10,626 nucleotides of DNA from Planctomycetota bacterium (GTDB lineage: Bacteria > Planctomycetota > UBA8108 > UBA1146 > JAJFFE01). A model generated the notes under the pieces. That model was not told where the DNA came from. It saw only the letters and a list, made by a program, of their open reading frames with translations, and searched no databases. The DNA lies in the NCBI GenBank assembly GCA_020425835.1, contig JAGQRC010000059.1, positions 1 to 10,626 of the forward strand, in the 5' to 3' direction. A program made the position numbers and the translations under genes. Below are positions 1 to 7,915 of this stretch, in pieces (position 1 is the first letter of the stretch; the number at the start of each line of letters is the position of its first letter).

Positions 1-23
1 AGGACAACTCGTCAGGTCTTGCG

Positions 24-725
24 TCAGCCGAGATAGAGGAGCCGTGAGCAATGATTGCAATTGATGACCTCGCGCCCGGTCTTCAGCAAATTGATCGTCT
101 GCGGGGAGAGCGCCATGTGGCAACCCGCACAGACCCCGCCGTGGGCCGAGACGAGCGCCGTGACACGATAGCGCGAGAACAGCAGGTCGTACTTGTCGAG
201 GAGCTCGGCGTCGATAGACTCGCGCGCCGTCTCTCGCTCCTGGACCAATCGGGTTGCCTCGGCTCGGATCGCTTCGATCTCTTTCGCCGCTTCCTCGGAG
301 TCCTCCGTCAGGTGCTCCTCGGCCACGCCGAGTTCTTCGGCAAGCTCTCGCTCCGCCCGGCGGATCATGTCCATCTCGTCCATCAGGCGTAGGAGGCCCT
401 CTTCGACCCCTGCCTTTTCCCGCTCGAACCGGTCGATCTGCTGGACGAGACCTTGGTACTCCGCGTCGGCGGTCGCCTTGGACAGTCGGTCCCGGTTACT
501 GGCGATCTTCTCGTCGTAGGACTTCACCTCGAGCTCGGCCCGGTCGACCTCGACCTTCTTCGCCTGCCTCATGTCGTGGAGCTCTTTTTGGCGCCCATGG
601 AGTTCACCGACCTCGCCACCCTGGGCGGCGAGCGCTTGCGGACGCCGCTCGAACTCCTTCAGGAGCACTTCCAGGCGCGCATCGATTTTCTGAATCGCCT
701 TCAGCTTCTCGATTTCCGGGTGCAT
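24..725 (-). CDS. Coiled-coil protein with C-terminal C4 zinc ribbon (DUF164 / zf-RING_7 family)
   Basis: The 233-residue product has the standard architecture of this family. Residues about 1-180 are charged, Ala/Glu/Leu/Arg-rich and lack helix breakers, as expected for a long antiparallel coiled coil. The C-terminal zinc ribbon has Cys199 and Cys202 (CAGC) and Cys223 and Cys226 (CNHC), followed by the typical SRLLY ending. Characterised relatives (Helicobacter HP0958/FlgZ, Chlamydia CT398/CdsZ) bind the sigma factor RpoN, and HP0958 also binds flaA mRNA; most homologues have no assigned role, so a nucleic-acid or RNA-polymerase adaptor function here is inference. The ATG is preceded by GGAGG (729-733) only 3 bases away, which is short but usable. 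The gene is separated from rpoD by a terminator and seems to have its own promoter. Family membership is firm; the function is not. Confidence 0.93.
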   Translation of the reverse strand: MHPEIEKLKAIQKIDARLEVLLKEFERRPQALAAQGGEVGELHGRQKELHDMRQAKKVEVDRAELEVKSYDEKIASNRDRLSKATADAEYQGLVQQIDRFEREKAGVEEGLLRLMDEMDMIRRAERELAEELGVAEEHLTEDSEEAAKEIEAIRAEATRLVQERETARESIDAELLDKYDLLFSRYRVTALVSAHGGVCAGCHMALSPQTINLLKTGREVINCNHCSRLLYLG

Positions 726-764
726 CCGCCTCCAATGGGTTCGCCTTGGACCTCAGGGCGCGCG

Positions 765-793
765 AGGGTAGGCGGGTCGGCCTCAAGTTTCAA
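765..793 (-). promoter_or_regulatory. Candidate sigma-70 promoter of the zinc-ribbon gene
   Basis: On the minus strand there is a TTGAAA hexamer (788-793, five of six to the -35 consensus), a 17-base spacer, and TACCCT (765-770, three of six to the -10 consensus). Transcription would begin near 758 and leave a leader of about 33 bases. The position is sensible because the rpoD terminator lies just upstream. The weak -10 box keeps confidence low. The rest of the 726-992 gap shows only the rpoD terminator and the ribosome-binding site. Confidence 0.4.
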
Positions 794-900
794 CGCCAGC
801 CGGGCCTCTGGCCGACGAATCCTCTCCGGATCGACCGCGTGGTCGGGGGCGAGTCCCGGCCGCGACGGTGCCTGAGGTCACCGGGCCGCCGCGAAAGGGT

Positions 901-941
901 AGACGAAAAGAGGTCGGCGCGGCTCAGAGCCGCGCCGACCT
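901..941 (-). terminator. Intrinsic terminator downstream of rpoD
   Basis: Bases 911-924 and 928-941 form a perfect 14-bp, GC-rich inverted repeat around a 3-base loop. In the minus-strand transcript the stem is followed directly by CTTTTCGTCT (910-901), the U-rich tail of an intrinsic terminator. It starts about 50 bases after the rpoD stop codon, so it closes the dnaG-rpoD operon and isolates the zinc-ribbon gene downstream. Confidence 0.85.
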
Positions 942-992
942 CCGTGAAGCATCCGCTCGCGATGACCGCCAGGGACGGTCGAGAAGCTCGCC

Positions 993-2846
993 TCAGCTGA
1001 TCCCCTCGAGGAACCCCTCAAGGTGCCGAGCTCGAATGGGATGTTGCAGCTTCTTGACGGCCTTCGCCTCGATCTGCCGCACCCGCTCGCGCGTGACCTT
1101 GAAGATCTTCCCGACCTCCTCGAGGGTGTAGGTGTAGCCATCCTCGAGCCCGTAGCGGAGCTTGATGATCTCCCTCTCGCGGTAGGTCAGGGTCTTGAGG
1201 ACGTCTCGCATTTTCTCCTTGAGCATCTCCTGCGTCGCCGCGTTGATCGGGGATTCGACAGTCGCATCCTCGATGAAGTCTCCGAAGAAGCCATCGTCGG
1301 AGTCCCCGATCGGACGATCGAGCGAGATCGGATGCTTGGAGATCTTGATGACCTTCCGAGTTTCCTCTTCCGGGATTCCGAGCTCCTGGGAGATCTCCTT
1401 GATACTCGGCTCGTATCCGAGCTTCTGCATCAGTTTCTTCGTCGCGTTGCGAACCTTGCTCATGGTCTCGATCATGTGCACCGGGATGCGAATGGTCCGG
1501 GCTTGGTCGGCGATCGACCGCGTGATCGCTTGACGGATCCACCATGTCGCGTACGTGGAGAACTTGTAGCCGCGACGGTACTCGTACTTCTCCACCGCCT
1601 TCATGAGGCCGGTGTTGCCCTCCTGGATGAGGTCGAGGAACGAGAGGCCGCGATTGCGGTAGCGCTTCGCGATCGAGACGACCAACCGGAGGTTACCTGC
1701 CGAGAGTTTCCGCTTGGCTCGCTCGTAGTCCGCGAAGTACTTGTTCATGTTGCTGACGCGCTCGAGGAGGACATCGCGAGCCTCCATCGCGATGCGCTCC
1801 AGCTCCTGGAGGTTGCCCTCCTCCTGATCGACGATGTCGCGGTCCGCCTTGCGGCGGCTCTTCTTCGCGCGAGCCAGGCGACGCTCGGCCATTCGGAACC
1901 GATGCGTGTGACTCCGCAGGGAATCCCGGAGGTTGTCCAGAATCTCTCGACGGTAGATCAACTCTGCGAGCAGATACCCGATCTTCTGGCTCCGCGCGTC
2001 GATCCGTTCGCCGAGCCGCACTTTGTAGCGCTCCGAGAGCTTGGGGGAATGCAACTTCTCGTACTCGAGCCGATTCTCCTGGAACAGCCGCTCGACCGTT
2101 GCCAGATTCTGGCTCAAGCGCTGCATCATGTCTTCGCGGGTGGGTTCGCCAGAAGAGGGTGTCAGCTTGATGACCTTGTCGATGGATTGGTCGCCGCACA
2201 TCACTTCCTGAGAGAGGCGGACCAACGCGTCCTGGCAGAAGCCGGACGTGTAGATCGACTTGCGGTAGCGCTCACGAGAGGTCTCGATCGTCTTCGCGAG
2301 AAGCAATTCCTCAGCCCGCGTCAAAAGGGGGATCTCCCCCATCTGCGTGAGGTACATCCGGACCGGATCGTCGATGCGATCCGGCAGCAGATCGACCTTG
2401 TCGCTCCCGAGATCCTCCAGGAGCACCGGATCGTCCTTGACCCGGATCCCGTACTTCTCGAGCGTGTCATAGACACGGTCGATCCGCTCGGGCGAGTTGC
2501 ACTCCTCCGGGAAGAAGCTGTTGAACTCCTCGAAGGTGACCGCTCCACGCTTCTTGCCGGCCTGGATGAGTCGACGGATGCCTTCATCCATCGAGATCTT
2601 CTGCGGCGCGCCTCTCCGACGTGAAGCGCCGGGATCATCGACGGCGACGAATTCGTCGAACGCCGGGGCTTCCGCCTCCGGGTCGAACCCCGAGTCGTCT
2701 CCGTCGTCGTCGTCTTCTTCGTCTCCAGCATCAGACTCGAACTCGAAATCCCCCTCCGCTTCGGGGAACTCCTCGTTCTCCGTCGCTGCCGAAGGGTTCT
2801 CGGTCTCCGTACCCGGCGTCGCCGAGTCGAGTTGTTCCAAACTCAT
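993..2846 (-). CDS. rpoD: Primary (housekeeping) RNA polymerase sigma factor, sigma-70/RpoD
   Basis: The 617-residue product directs core RNA polymerase to -35/-10 promoters. Domains in order: a strongly acidic, low-complexity N-terminus (about 20-72); a region 1.1-like helical segment (about 82-138); region 1.2 (about 158-188, DDPVRMYL); a non-conserved region (about 190-360); regions 2.1-2.4 (about 375-458, including [20 protein letters not shown] and the [10 protein letters not shown] promoter-melting/-10 helix); region 3 (about 460-535); and region 4 (about 540-605), with the -35-reading helix in [17 protein letters not shown]. Presence of regions 1.1 and 1.2 plus complete 2 to 4 marks it as group 1. 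The ATG has GGAG (2855-2858) 8 bases upstream. The start codon overlaps the stop of the 54-codon ORF by ATGA, which implies coupling with dnaG. The poly-acidic stretch at 43-51 (run of Asp/Glu) is more extreme than in the E. coli protein. Confidence 0.98.
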   Translation of the reverse strand: MSLEQLDSATPGTETENPSAATENEEFPEAEGDFEFESDAGDEEDDDDGDDSGFDPEAEAPAFDEFVAVDDPGASRRRGAPQKISMDEGIRRLIQAGKKRGAVTFEEFNSFFPEECNSPERIDRVYDTLEKYGIRVKDDPVLLEDLGSDKVDLLPDRIDDPVRMYLTQMGEIPLLTRAEELLLAKTIETSRERYRKSIYTSGFCQDALVRLSQEVMCGDQSIDKVIKLTPSSGEPTREDMMQRLSQNLATVERLFQENRLEYEKLHSPKLSERYKVRLGERIDARSQKIGYLLAELIYRREILDNLRDSLRSHTHRFRMAERRLARAKKSRRKADRDIVDQEEGNLQELERIAMEARDVLLERVSNMNKYFADYERAKRKLSAGNLRLVVSIAKRYRNRGLSFLDLIQEGNTGLMKAVEKYEYRRGYKFSTYATWWIRQAITRSIADQARTIRIPVHMIETMSKVRNATKKLMQKLGYEPSIKEISQELGIPEEETRKVIKISKHPISLDRPIGDSDDGFFGDFIEDATVESPINAATQEMLKEKMRDVLKTLTYREREIIKLRYGLEDGYTYTLEEVGKIFKVTRERVRQIEAKAVKKLQHPIRARHLEGFLEGIS

Positions 2847-3007
2847 TCCTTGTTCTCCGTATCTGGCTCGATCCGAACGCGTCGCGCTCGGCGAACTCCA
2901 GTCATCAGCCCGAAGGACACCGCGGCGGCGTTACTGCTCGCGGTGGCCGACGTCATGGCGTCTGCTGGACGGAGGTCTCCGACTTCGAGAACCGAACGGT
3001 CACTCAT
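2843..3007 (-). CDS. Putative 54-residue mini-protein between dnaG and rpoD
   Basis: This short ORF is not recognised, but its placement is striking. Its ATG (3007-3005) overlaps the dnaG stop TGA (3006-3004) as ATGA, and its own TGA (2845-2843) overlaps the rpoD ATG (2846-2844) as ATGA. Both junctions are the classic translational-coupling arrangement, and the ORF fills the dnaG-rpoD interval exactly. About two thirds of its codons (36 of 54) end in G or C, compatible with coding in this genome. The peptide has a charged N-terminus (1-16), an Ala/Ser/Thr-rich middle (17-33) and a basic patch ([12 protein letters not shown], 37-48), with no signal peptide, membrane segment or Cys. It could be a real small protein or a translated spacer that couples rpoD translation to dnaG. 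Chance cannot be excluded without homologues or ribosome profiling. Confidence 0.6.
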   Translation of the reverse strand: MSDRSVLEVGDLRPADAMTSATASSNAAAVSFGLMTGVRRARRVRIEPDTENKE

Positions 3008-5118
3008 CGCGTCTCTCTTCCGCCCCCGGGCAAACTGCCGGGGGCCGACACGACGGCGAGATCTGCGCTTCCGAGATCGTTGGATTCCGCTCCCACGGAA
3101 CCCGGTTCCAAGAGGCTCGCCTCCCGGAAACCTCGATCCAAGAGCCAGCGCTCTGCGGTCTCGACCAGAGTCCTCCACTCCCCTCTCTTCATGCTCTTGA
3201 GGCGATCGATCTCGACGCGAACGCCGATCAGGAAGTCGTAGTACTTCCGCTCGGCGTCGACCTCGCGATCGTCCATCTCCCGAATGTCGGCATACCCCTG
3301 CCGGACATCCGATGTCTCCCGATCGAAACGATCTCCCTCGGGAAGGACGGCGTTTCGACGAATCTCGTCGCCGAATCCCTCACTTCCACCGACCCCGAAT
3401 CGCATCACGCGCCCCCCGCGCAATCGACCGAGGAGGCGGCGGTACGCCTCCAATCTTCGAATCAACAGGTCCTGCAGGAGACGGCACGCCGTCTCCTCCT
3501 CGAACTCCCGCGACTCCAAGTGCTCGAACAACTCGAGGACTAGCGCCTTTTCCTCGACTCTCTCGAAATCGATCGGCTGAAGACGTCGGTCCTCAGCGGA
3601 CAAGCGGGCGGCGACCGATCGTCTCACCGGGTCGCGAAAGAACTCGGCCGGATGAAGCCGCAGGAGGGCTCGTCCGTACGATTCCCCGGCCGCCGGACCG
3701 TCGGAGGGCCCCCGAAGGCACGCCATGAGGATGGCCTCTTCCTCGGCCTCTGCCGTCGCGTCCGCTCTCGCTGGAAGTCGGGCCGCGCGCTCCTCCGCGC
3801 GTCGTGGTGCGCGCCGTCTCTCGAACTCCCGGCGCAGGGCTCGACTGGCGATTCCGAGGCGTCGACCCAGAGCGTCGAGAGCTTCGTCGCGTCGAATCTC
3901 GGATGTAGAGAGCTCGATGAACTCGAAGCACTCCCGCGCGACGCGCTCCTTCGCCGGGCCGCTCGAGTCCGTGTCGATTCCCGCGGAGGTCGCCAACTCC
4001 GAAAAGACGAACTCCATCGCCTCGAGCGCGGCCTCGAGCCGCTGATCGAACGCCTCGACGCCATGACGAAGCAGATCGCACGGGTCATCGCCCCCCGGTA
4101 ACGGCACGACACGGACTTCCAGTGGGCGAGGCAACAGGAGTCGAAGCGCCTTGAGCGCAGCTCTTCGCCCCGCGTCGTCCCCATCGAAGACCAGGACGAC
4201 ACGATCCGCGTGTCGGGCGATCGTGTCGACGTTGGGCTCGGCGAGCGCCGTCCCGAGTGTGGCCACTGCTTGGTCCAAGCCCGCCTGCTTGGCCATCATG
4301 ACGTCGGTGTAGCCCTCCATGATGACGAGTCGCCGTCCGCGGCGAATCGCATCCCGTCCCTCGAAGTGACCGTAGAGCAGTTCGCCCTTTCGAAAGAGCG
4401 GCGACTCCGGAGAGTTGATGTACTTCGGTGGTGGACCGCCGTCACCGTCGGCGGGGACATCCGCTTGGAGAATCCGCCCTCCGAAGCCGAGCACCTGTCC
4501 ACGCACAGAGCGGATGGGGAACATCACGCGACCGCGGAACGCATCGTAGACGCGTCCTTCCCGCACTCGGAGAAGTCCGAGTTCGACGGCCCTAGAACTT
4601 GCCTCCGGTCCCCCTGCTCCAACGGCGTCCGCCAGGGAGTGCCAGGCGTCCGGCGCGTAACCGACCCTAAAACGAGTCAGCGTGTCGTCGGAGAACCCTC
4701 GGGCCCGTAGGTACTCTCGGGCCGGCGCCCCGCTCTTCGACCCGAGTTGGCGCTCGAACCAGGTCGCGGCGCGCTCGAGGAGTTCCAGATCTGCTTCGCG
4801 CCGAGCGCGAACGTGGGCCGAAACCTCCGAACCCCGACCGAGTTCGATGTTCGCGCGTCGTGCGAGCTGGGAGAGCGCGTCCCGGAACTCGAGGTGGTCC
4901 ATCTTCATCACGAACGAGAAGACATCACCGCGTTCCCCACAGCCGAAACAGTGGTACGTCCCCCGATCGGGGTCGACCTTGAACGACGGAGACTTCTCGC
5001 GGTGAAACGGACAAAGCGCCTTGAATCTCCCCCCACCGTCAGACTGCAGCGGAAAGAACTCCTGGATGACGTCCACGATGGGATTGGCGTCGCGCACGCG
5101 CTCGCGATCGTCGTTCAT
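3004..5118 (-). CDS. dnaG: DNA primase DnaG
   Basis: This enzyme makes the RNA primers for DNA replication and is recruited by the replicative helicase DnaB. The N-terminal CHC2 zinc finger has Cys36, His39, Cys57 and Cys60 (CPFH and CFGC). The catalytic core follows: conserved YINSPESPLF at about 233-242, then the TOPRIM fold with EGYTDV (Glu268) and the metal-binding DGDDAG (312-317), and GGDDPCDLL at about 342-350. A helicase-binding-type helical region is plausible at about 455-567. The protein is 704 residues, longer than the usual 580-650; the excess is a charged segment (about 568-662) and a Gly/Ser/Ala-rich tail (about 665-704). The ATG at 5118 has a modest GGGAAG 8 bases upstream. 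The stop overlaps the start of the next small ORF by ATGA. It stands upstream of rpoD as in the classic macromolecular synthesis operon. Confidence 0.97.
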   Translation of the reverse strand: MNDDRERVRDANPIVDVIQEFFPLQSDGGGRFKALCPFHREKSPSFKVDPDRGTYHCFGCGERGDVFSFVMKMDHLEFRDALSQLARRANIELGRGSEVSAHVRARREADLELLERAATWFERQLGSKSGAPAREYLRARGFSDDTLTRFRVGYAPDAWHSLADAVGAGGPEASSRAVELGLLRVREGRVYDAFRGRVMFPIRSVRGQVLGFGGRILQADVPADGDGGPPPKYINSPESPLFRKGELLYGHFEGRDAIRRGRRLVIMEGYTDVMMAKQAGLDQAVATLGTALAEPNVDTIARHADRVVLVFDGDDAGRRAALKALRLLLPRPLEVRVVPLPGGDDPCDLLRHGVEAFDQRLEAALEAMEFVFSELATSAGIDTDSSGPAKERVARECFEFIELSTSEIRRDEALDALGRRLGIASRALRREFERRRAPRRAEERAARLPARADATAEAEEEAILMACLRGPSDGPAAGESYGRALLRLHPAEFFRDPVRRSVAARLSAEDRRLQPIDFERVEEKALVLELFEHLESREFEEETACRLLQDLLIRRLEAYRRLLGRLRGGRVMRFGVGGSEGFGDEIRRNAVLPEGDRFDRETSDVRQGYADIREMDDREVDAERKYYDFLIGVRVEIDRLKSMKRGEWRTLVETAERWLLDRGFREASLLEPGSVGAESNDLGSADLAVVSAPGSLPGGGRETR

Positions 5119-5173
5119 CGAGTGGCTTCCCGTCGGTGATGACTGGTGGTCGGTCCGGCTCGGACTCGCTGTG

Positions 5174-5662
5174 TCAGGCGATCCAGTCGGAAACGGTCAT
5201 GGGCAGGCTTACGCGTTCACCACTCGAGAGATCCAGCATCGAGACCGATCGCACCCCTTCGCACGCCGCGCGCGCAAGAAGGAACAGCGCCATCGCTCGT
5301 TTCGGCCCGACCCAGCGACTCTCCGGGGCGGACGGCGAAAACTGTGTCTCCATCGAGTGGTCGAATCGACGGAAGGAGGACGATCGGACAGAGCGGAGAG
5401 GGCCCATCACCAGGTCGCCGCGAAACCGACCTTTGGAGTTTCCCCCGCGGTCCGGAACGCGTACGCGGTCTGGATCGCAGGCGGCCGTGTGCGCCGGGGA
5501 GCCCAAACTCGATACTGTGTCCAATGCACGCCGGGCGGACGCGCCGTTCTCATTCCGGCGAGTCGAGACTCCCTCCTGGGAGCCGGGCTCTTCGACCAGC
5601 CCGGGACTCGCGTCACCTTCGAGACCGGTCGGACCCCTCGACCCACCGCTCTCGCTCCGCAT
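5174..5662 (-). CDS. Hypothetical protein between rsmA and dnaG
   Basis: I do not recognise this product, and the gene itself is only moderately supported. The frame is open from 5734 to the TGA at 5174-5176. I place the start at the internal ATG 5662-5660 because AGG lies 5 bases before it and because G/C at third codon positions looks higher from there than in the first 24 codons. The 162-residue product is soluble-looking. It has a disordered, Gly/Ser/Arg-rich first half and a more protein-like C-terminus with a helix-like ALFLLARAACEG stretch and the ending LPMTVSDWIA. It ends 55 bases before dnaG, in the same direction, so it would belong to the rsmA-dnaG run. Many organisms have other small genes here. 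It may also be a spurious ORF; the remaining interval 5663-5866 shows no gene, only a weak TATGAT-like box at 5730-5735. Confidence 0.42.
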   Translation of the reverse strand: MRSESGGSRGPTGLEGDASPGLVEEPGSQEGVSTRRNENGASARRALDTVSSLGSPAHTAACDPDRVRVPDRGGNSKGRFRGDLVMGPLRSVRSSSFRRFDHSMETQFSPSAPESRWVGPKRAMALFLLARAACEGVRSVSMLDLSSGERVSLPMTVSDWIA

Positions 5663-5866
5663 CGCATCCTGCCAACCGGCAATGCCATCTCCGGCGTTTC
5701 CTGGAGTGGGGGCTCCTGGAGTGCATGGGATCATAGCGATGGCACCGTCAGCGGACCACCAGGAAAGTTGACTTTTGTCCGGTTTCCTTTGGTTCCGACC
5801 CCACCTTCAGGCACAATGCGCTGTTCGATTCTCCGGGCCGCGCACCCCTTCGGATTGGCGACCCGC

Positions 5867-6802
5867 TCAGCCACCCACCGTCGAGGGAGGGCTCTGCGGA
5901 GGGCATTCGACCCTTGCGAGTTCGGCTGCCAAGCGCTCGAGAGCTTCCGGGCTGAGGCCCTCCGGGCGGAGGTCCGGAGCGACCCCGACACCCTCCCAGT
6001 CGACGGCCGGAGCGGCCTCTTTCAAGATCGATCGCACCATCTTTCGCCGATGGACGAAGAGGCGACGCGCCAGTTGGAAGGCCGCCCTGCGGGAGGGGGA
6101 CCAGAGACGACCCGGGGTCCTGCTCCAAGTGAAGAAGCAGGACTCGACCTGAGGCGGTGGCGAGAAGAGCTGGCGGGAGATGCGCCTCCCGATGTGACCC
6201 TCCCCGAGCAACTGGAACGCGACGCTGATCGCCGCGTAGTCATGGGTGCCGACGTGCGCGCCCCACCGCAACGCCACCTCCCGTTGGACGAGCGCCCCAA
6301 TGCTCTCGATGTGGTACGAGGCCGGCAGATCGAGCAGCAGTTGCACGAGGGGTGTCGCAATCGCGTACGGGAGATTCGCCACGAGGTGAAAGGGCTCGGC
6401 CAAGGAGGACAGCTCGGCCACGAGGAGCGGGTTCAGCTGGTTCTTCCCGGAGAGCGCATCGCCGCCGAGCAGAGTGAACCGGCTCGCACTCGCAGCGATC
6501 CCGGCACAAGTATTCCCGGCCGAGTCGATGAATCGTTCCGGCGTGAGCGCCTCCCGGAGGTATCGGACCAGCCGCGGATCGATCTCGACGGCGGTGACCC
6601 GATGCCCACGATCGATCAGCCGTCGAGTCAGAGTTCCCGCACCTGCGCCGACCTCCAGCACTCGGGCACCGGGCGGGAGGCCGGCGTCGTCGATCAACGC
6701 CTCGAGCAGTTGGGGATCGAAGAGAAAGTTCTGACCTCGGCGCCGATCCGGCTTGAACCCGAGCCGTCGCAGATCCTCCAAGACCTCTCGTCGAGATGAC
6801 AC
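5867..6802 (-). CDS. rsmA: 16S rRNA dimethyladenosine transferase RsmA (KsgA)
   Basis: RsmA transfers four methyl groups from S-adenosylmethionine to two adjacent adenosines in the 3'-terminal hairpin of 16S rRNA and acts as a late checkpoint in 30S subunit assembly. The 311-residue product shows GQNFLFD (23-29), motif I VLEVGAGAGTLT (48-59), the acidic SAM-ribose residue in AVEIDPRL (71-78), GGDAL (113-117), the catalytic motif IV NLPY (143-146) and FSPPPQVES (213-221). It is longer than the E. coli protein (273), with extra residues between the ribose-binding acid and GGDAL and again before NLPY. The start is GTG, 10 bases after the stop of the OmpA-like gene, with AGG close upstream; the two genes are surely co-transcribed. 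The C-terminal 10 residues are Pro/Gly-rich and probably disordered. Confidence 0.95.
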   Translation of the reverse strand: MSSRREVLEDLRRLGFKPDRRRGQNFLFDPQLLEALIDDAGLPPGARVLEVGAGAGTLTRRLIDRGHRVTAVEIDPRLVRYLREALTPERFIDSAGNTCAGIAASASRFTLLGGDALSGKNQLNPLLVAELSSLAEPFHLVANLPYAIATPLVQLLLDLPASYHIESIGALVQREVALRWGAHVGTHDYAAISVAFQLLGEGHIGRRISRQLFSPPPQVESCFFTWSRTPGRLWSPSRRAAFQLARRLFVHRRKMVRSILKEAAPAVDWEGVGVAPDLRPEGLSPEALERLAAELARVECPPQSPPSTVGG

Positions 6803-6812
6803 CGACCTGAAC

Positions 6813-7559
6813 TCAGCTCCCGAGGCGCACCTCGACGCGACGGCACTGCTTCATACCGTCGGCCGACTTCGGGTCGGAAACACCCTCCGCGGGGCGTGAG
6901 TATCCGTAGCCAATGAGGACGAATCGATCCTCGGGGATGCCACCTTCGGTCGTCAGGTACTGGAATACGGCATGAGCGCGCTTCAGCGAGAGATCCCAGT
7001 TGTCCTTGTTGATCGCCGCACTGCGATTGATCGGAGCGATGTCGGTGTGCCCTTCGATCCGGATGGACTGGTCGGCGTATTTCGTCTTCAGCAGCGCGCT
7101 CAGTTCGGCGAGCTGCTGACGCTGAGACTCCTTCAGGCCCGACTTGCCGGACGAGAAGTTCAGCTCTCGCAGGATCAACGCGCCGGTCGACGTGCGCTCG
7201 AGGCCCGTCGCTCGGGAATCGGACTCACTGAAGCCCATCGGGATAGGCAGCGCCGGCATGTTCGACAGCTGCTCCTCCAGGCGATCCCGAGCGGATTCAC
7301 ATGCCTCGAGTTGGCTCTGCAACCCCTCGATCTGGTTCTGCGCCGCATTCCAGCGAGCATCCACCAATCGAGCGTCACCTCCCAACTCCGACATGCGGAC
7401 TCGCTCGGCATTGAGCGCCCGCTCGAGGTCGCGATTCACCTCGTTCGCGCGATCGAGCTCCTTGGCGAGCTTCTGATGTTGGACGTACGGGACGCATCCG
7501 GCCGCAACCAGCAACAGCGAGACGAGACCGAGCGACCGTCCGACGAACGAAATGGACAT
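6813..7559 (-). CDS. OmpA/MotB-domain lipoprotein (peptidoglycan-binding)
   Basis: This 248-residue protein is predicted to be anchored in the outer membrane and to bind peptidoglycan. A signal sequence (1-21) ends in a lipobox-like VAAGC, with lipidated Cys22. Residues about 28-98 form a coiled coil rich in Glu, Arg, Ala and Leu. A short Pro-containing linker (101-112) follows, then an OmpA C-terminal domain (about 128-247). In that domain GHTD (170-173) and LSLKRA (190-195) supply the Asp173 and Arg194 expected to hold diaminopimelate. The layout resembles Pal-like or OmpA-family lipoproteins with an inserted coiled coil, not a beta-barrel OmpA. The start is well fixed by GGAAGG (7568-7573) 8 bases upstream. 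It is the first gene of the rsmA-dnaG-rpoD run, which is an odd partnership. It indicates a diderm envelope with peptidoglycan. Confidence 0.9.
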   Translation of the reverse strand: MSISFVGRSLGLVSLLLVAAGCVPYVQHQKLAKELDRANEVNRDLERALNAERVRMSELGGDARLVDARWNAAQNQIEGLQSQLEACESARDRLEEQLSNMPALPIPMGFSESDSRATGLERTSTGALILRELNFSSGKSGLKESQRQQLAELSALLKTKYADQSIRIEGHTDIAPINRSAAINKDNWDLSLKRAHAVFQYLTTEGGIPEDRFVLIGYGYSRPAEGVSDPKSADGMKQCRRVEVRLGS

Positions 7560-7660
7560 CTCACGAACCTTCCATTGGCGGGTTCAGCCCGAACCGAAGA
7601 GGGATGACCCAAGTCCACACTGCCCCAACGCTGAGACGGCCGGGGGGCACTCGTCCCGAC

Positions 7661-7689
7661 GACACCGCGGAACAGCGACTCGCGGTGTC
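7661..7689. repeat. Perfect 9-bp inverted repeat upstream of the lipoprotein operon
   Basis: GACACCGCG (7661-7669) is repeated in inverse orientation as CGCGGTGTC (7681-7689) around an 11-base centre. The dyad centre is about 115 bases upstream of the lipoprotein start codon. No U-tract follows on either strand, so it is not an intrinsic terminator. A protein-binding operator or a hairpin in the operon leader would both fit. Confidence 0.6.
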
Positions 7690-7896
7690 TCGGACTCGAA
7701 ACCGATATTCCCTGCTCGATTCGCGCGACGCGCCGCACCCCGAGGGGTCACTGGGCGCGGAAGGCGGAGGATCTCGTCGCGTCCGGGCAGACCCCGAGAC
7801 GGAGGACATCGGTCGCCCGAGAATCGTGCGCGGGAGTGTGAGGAGGCGGGATCCCCAAACCCTGGGATCTCGGGGAGTGTGCCACAAAGCGAGGCG

Positions 7897-7915
7897 GCGG
7901 GGAAGCATTCCCCGC
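7897..7915. repeat. Perfect 8-bp inverted repeat with 3-base loop
   Basis: GCGGGGAA (7897-7904) and TTCCCCGC (7908-7915) flank the loop GCA. It lies about 45 bases beyond the base of the terminator of the upstream gene. The stem is strong, but no T-run follows in either direction. It may be a secondary transcript-end structure or simply a stable hairpin. Confidence 0.5.

Noticed and set aside
1023..2624. 533-codon open frame on the plus strand opposite rpoD
   Set aside because: It is the codon-phase mirror of a certain rpoD gene and shows only its reversed Leu/Asp/Val-rich pattern.
5768..5796. TTGACT on the plus strand resembling a -35 box, within an imperfect palindrome AAAGTTGACTTT
   Set aside because: No -10-like hexamer lies at 16-18 bases downstream, and no plus-strand gene follows.
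5021..6799. 592-codon open frame on the plus strand opposite rsmA and the neighbouring interval
   Set aside because: It runs antisense to a certain rsmA gene, its product is Arg/Pro/Ala/Gly-rich without domains, and long antisense frames are usual in GC-rich coding DNA.
7870..7887. TGTGGCAC on the minus strand resembling the -24 element of a sigma-54 promoter
   Set aside because: The -12 position has no TGC, so only half of the element is present.
7561..7908. 115-codon minus-strand frame upstream of the lipoprotein gene
   Set aside because: The product is low-complexity and Arg/Ser/Pro-rich with no ribosome-binding site, and it overlaps several strong inverted repeats.
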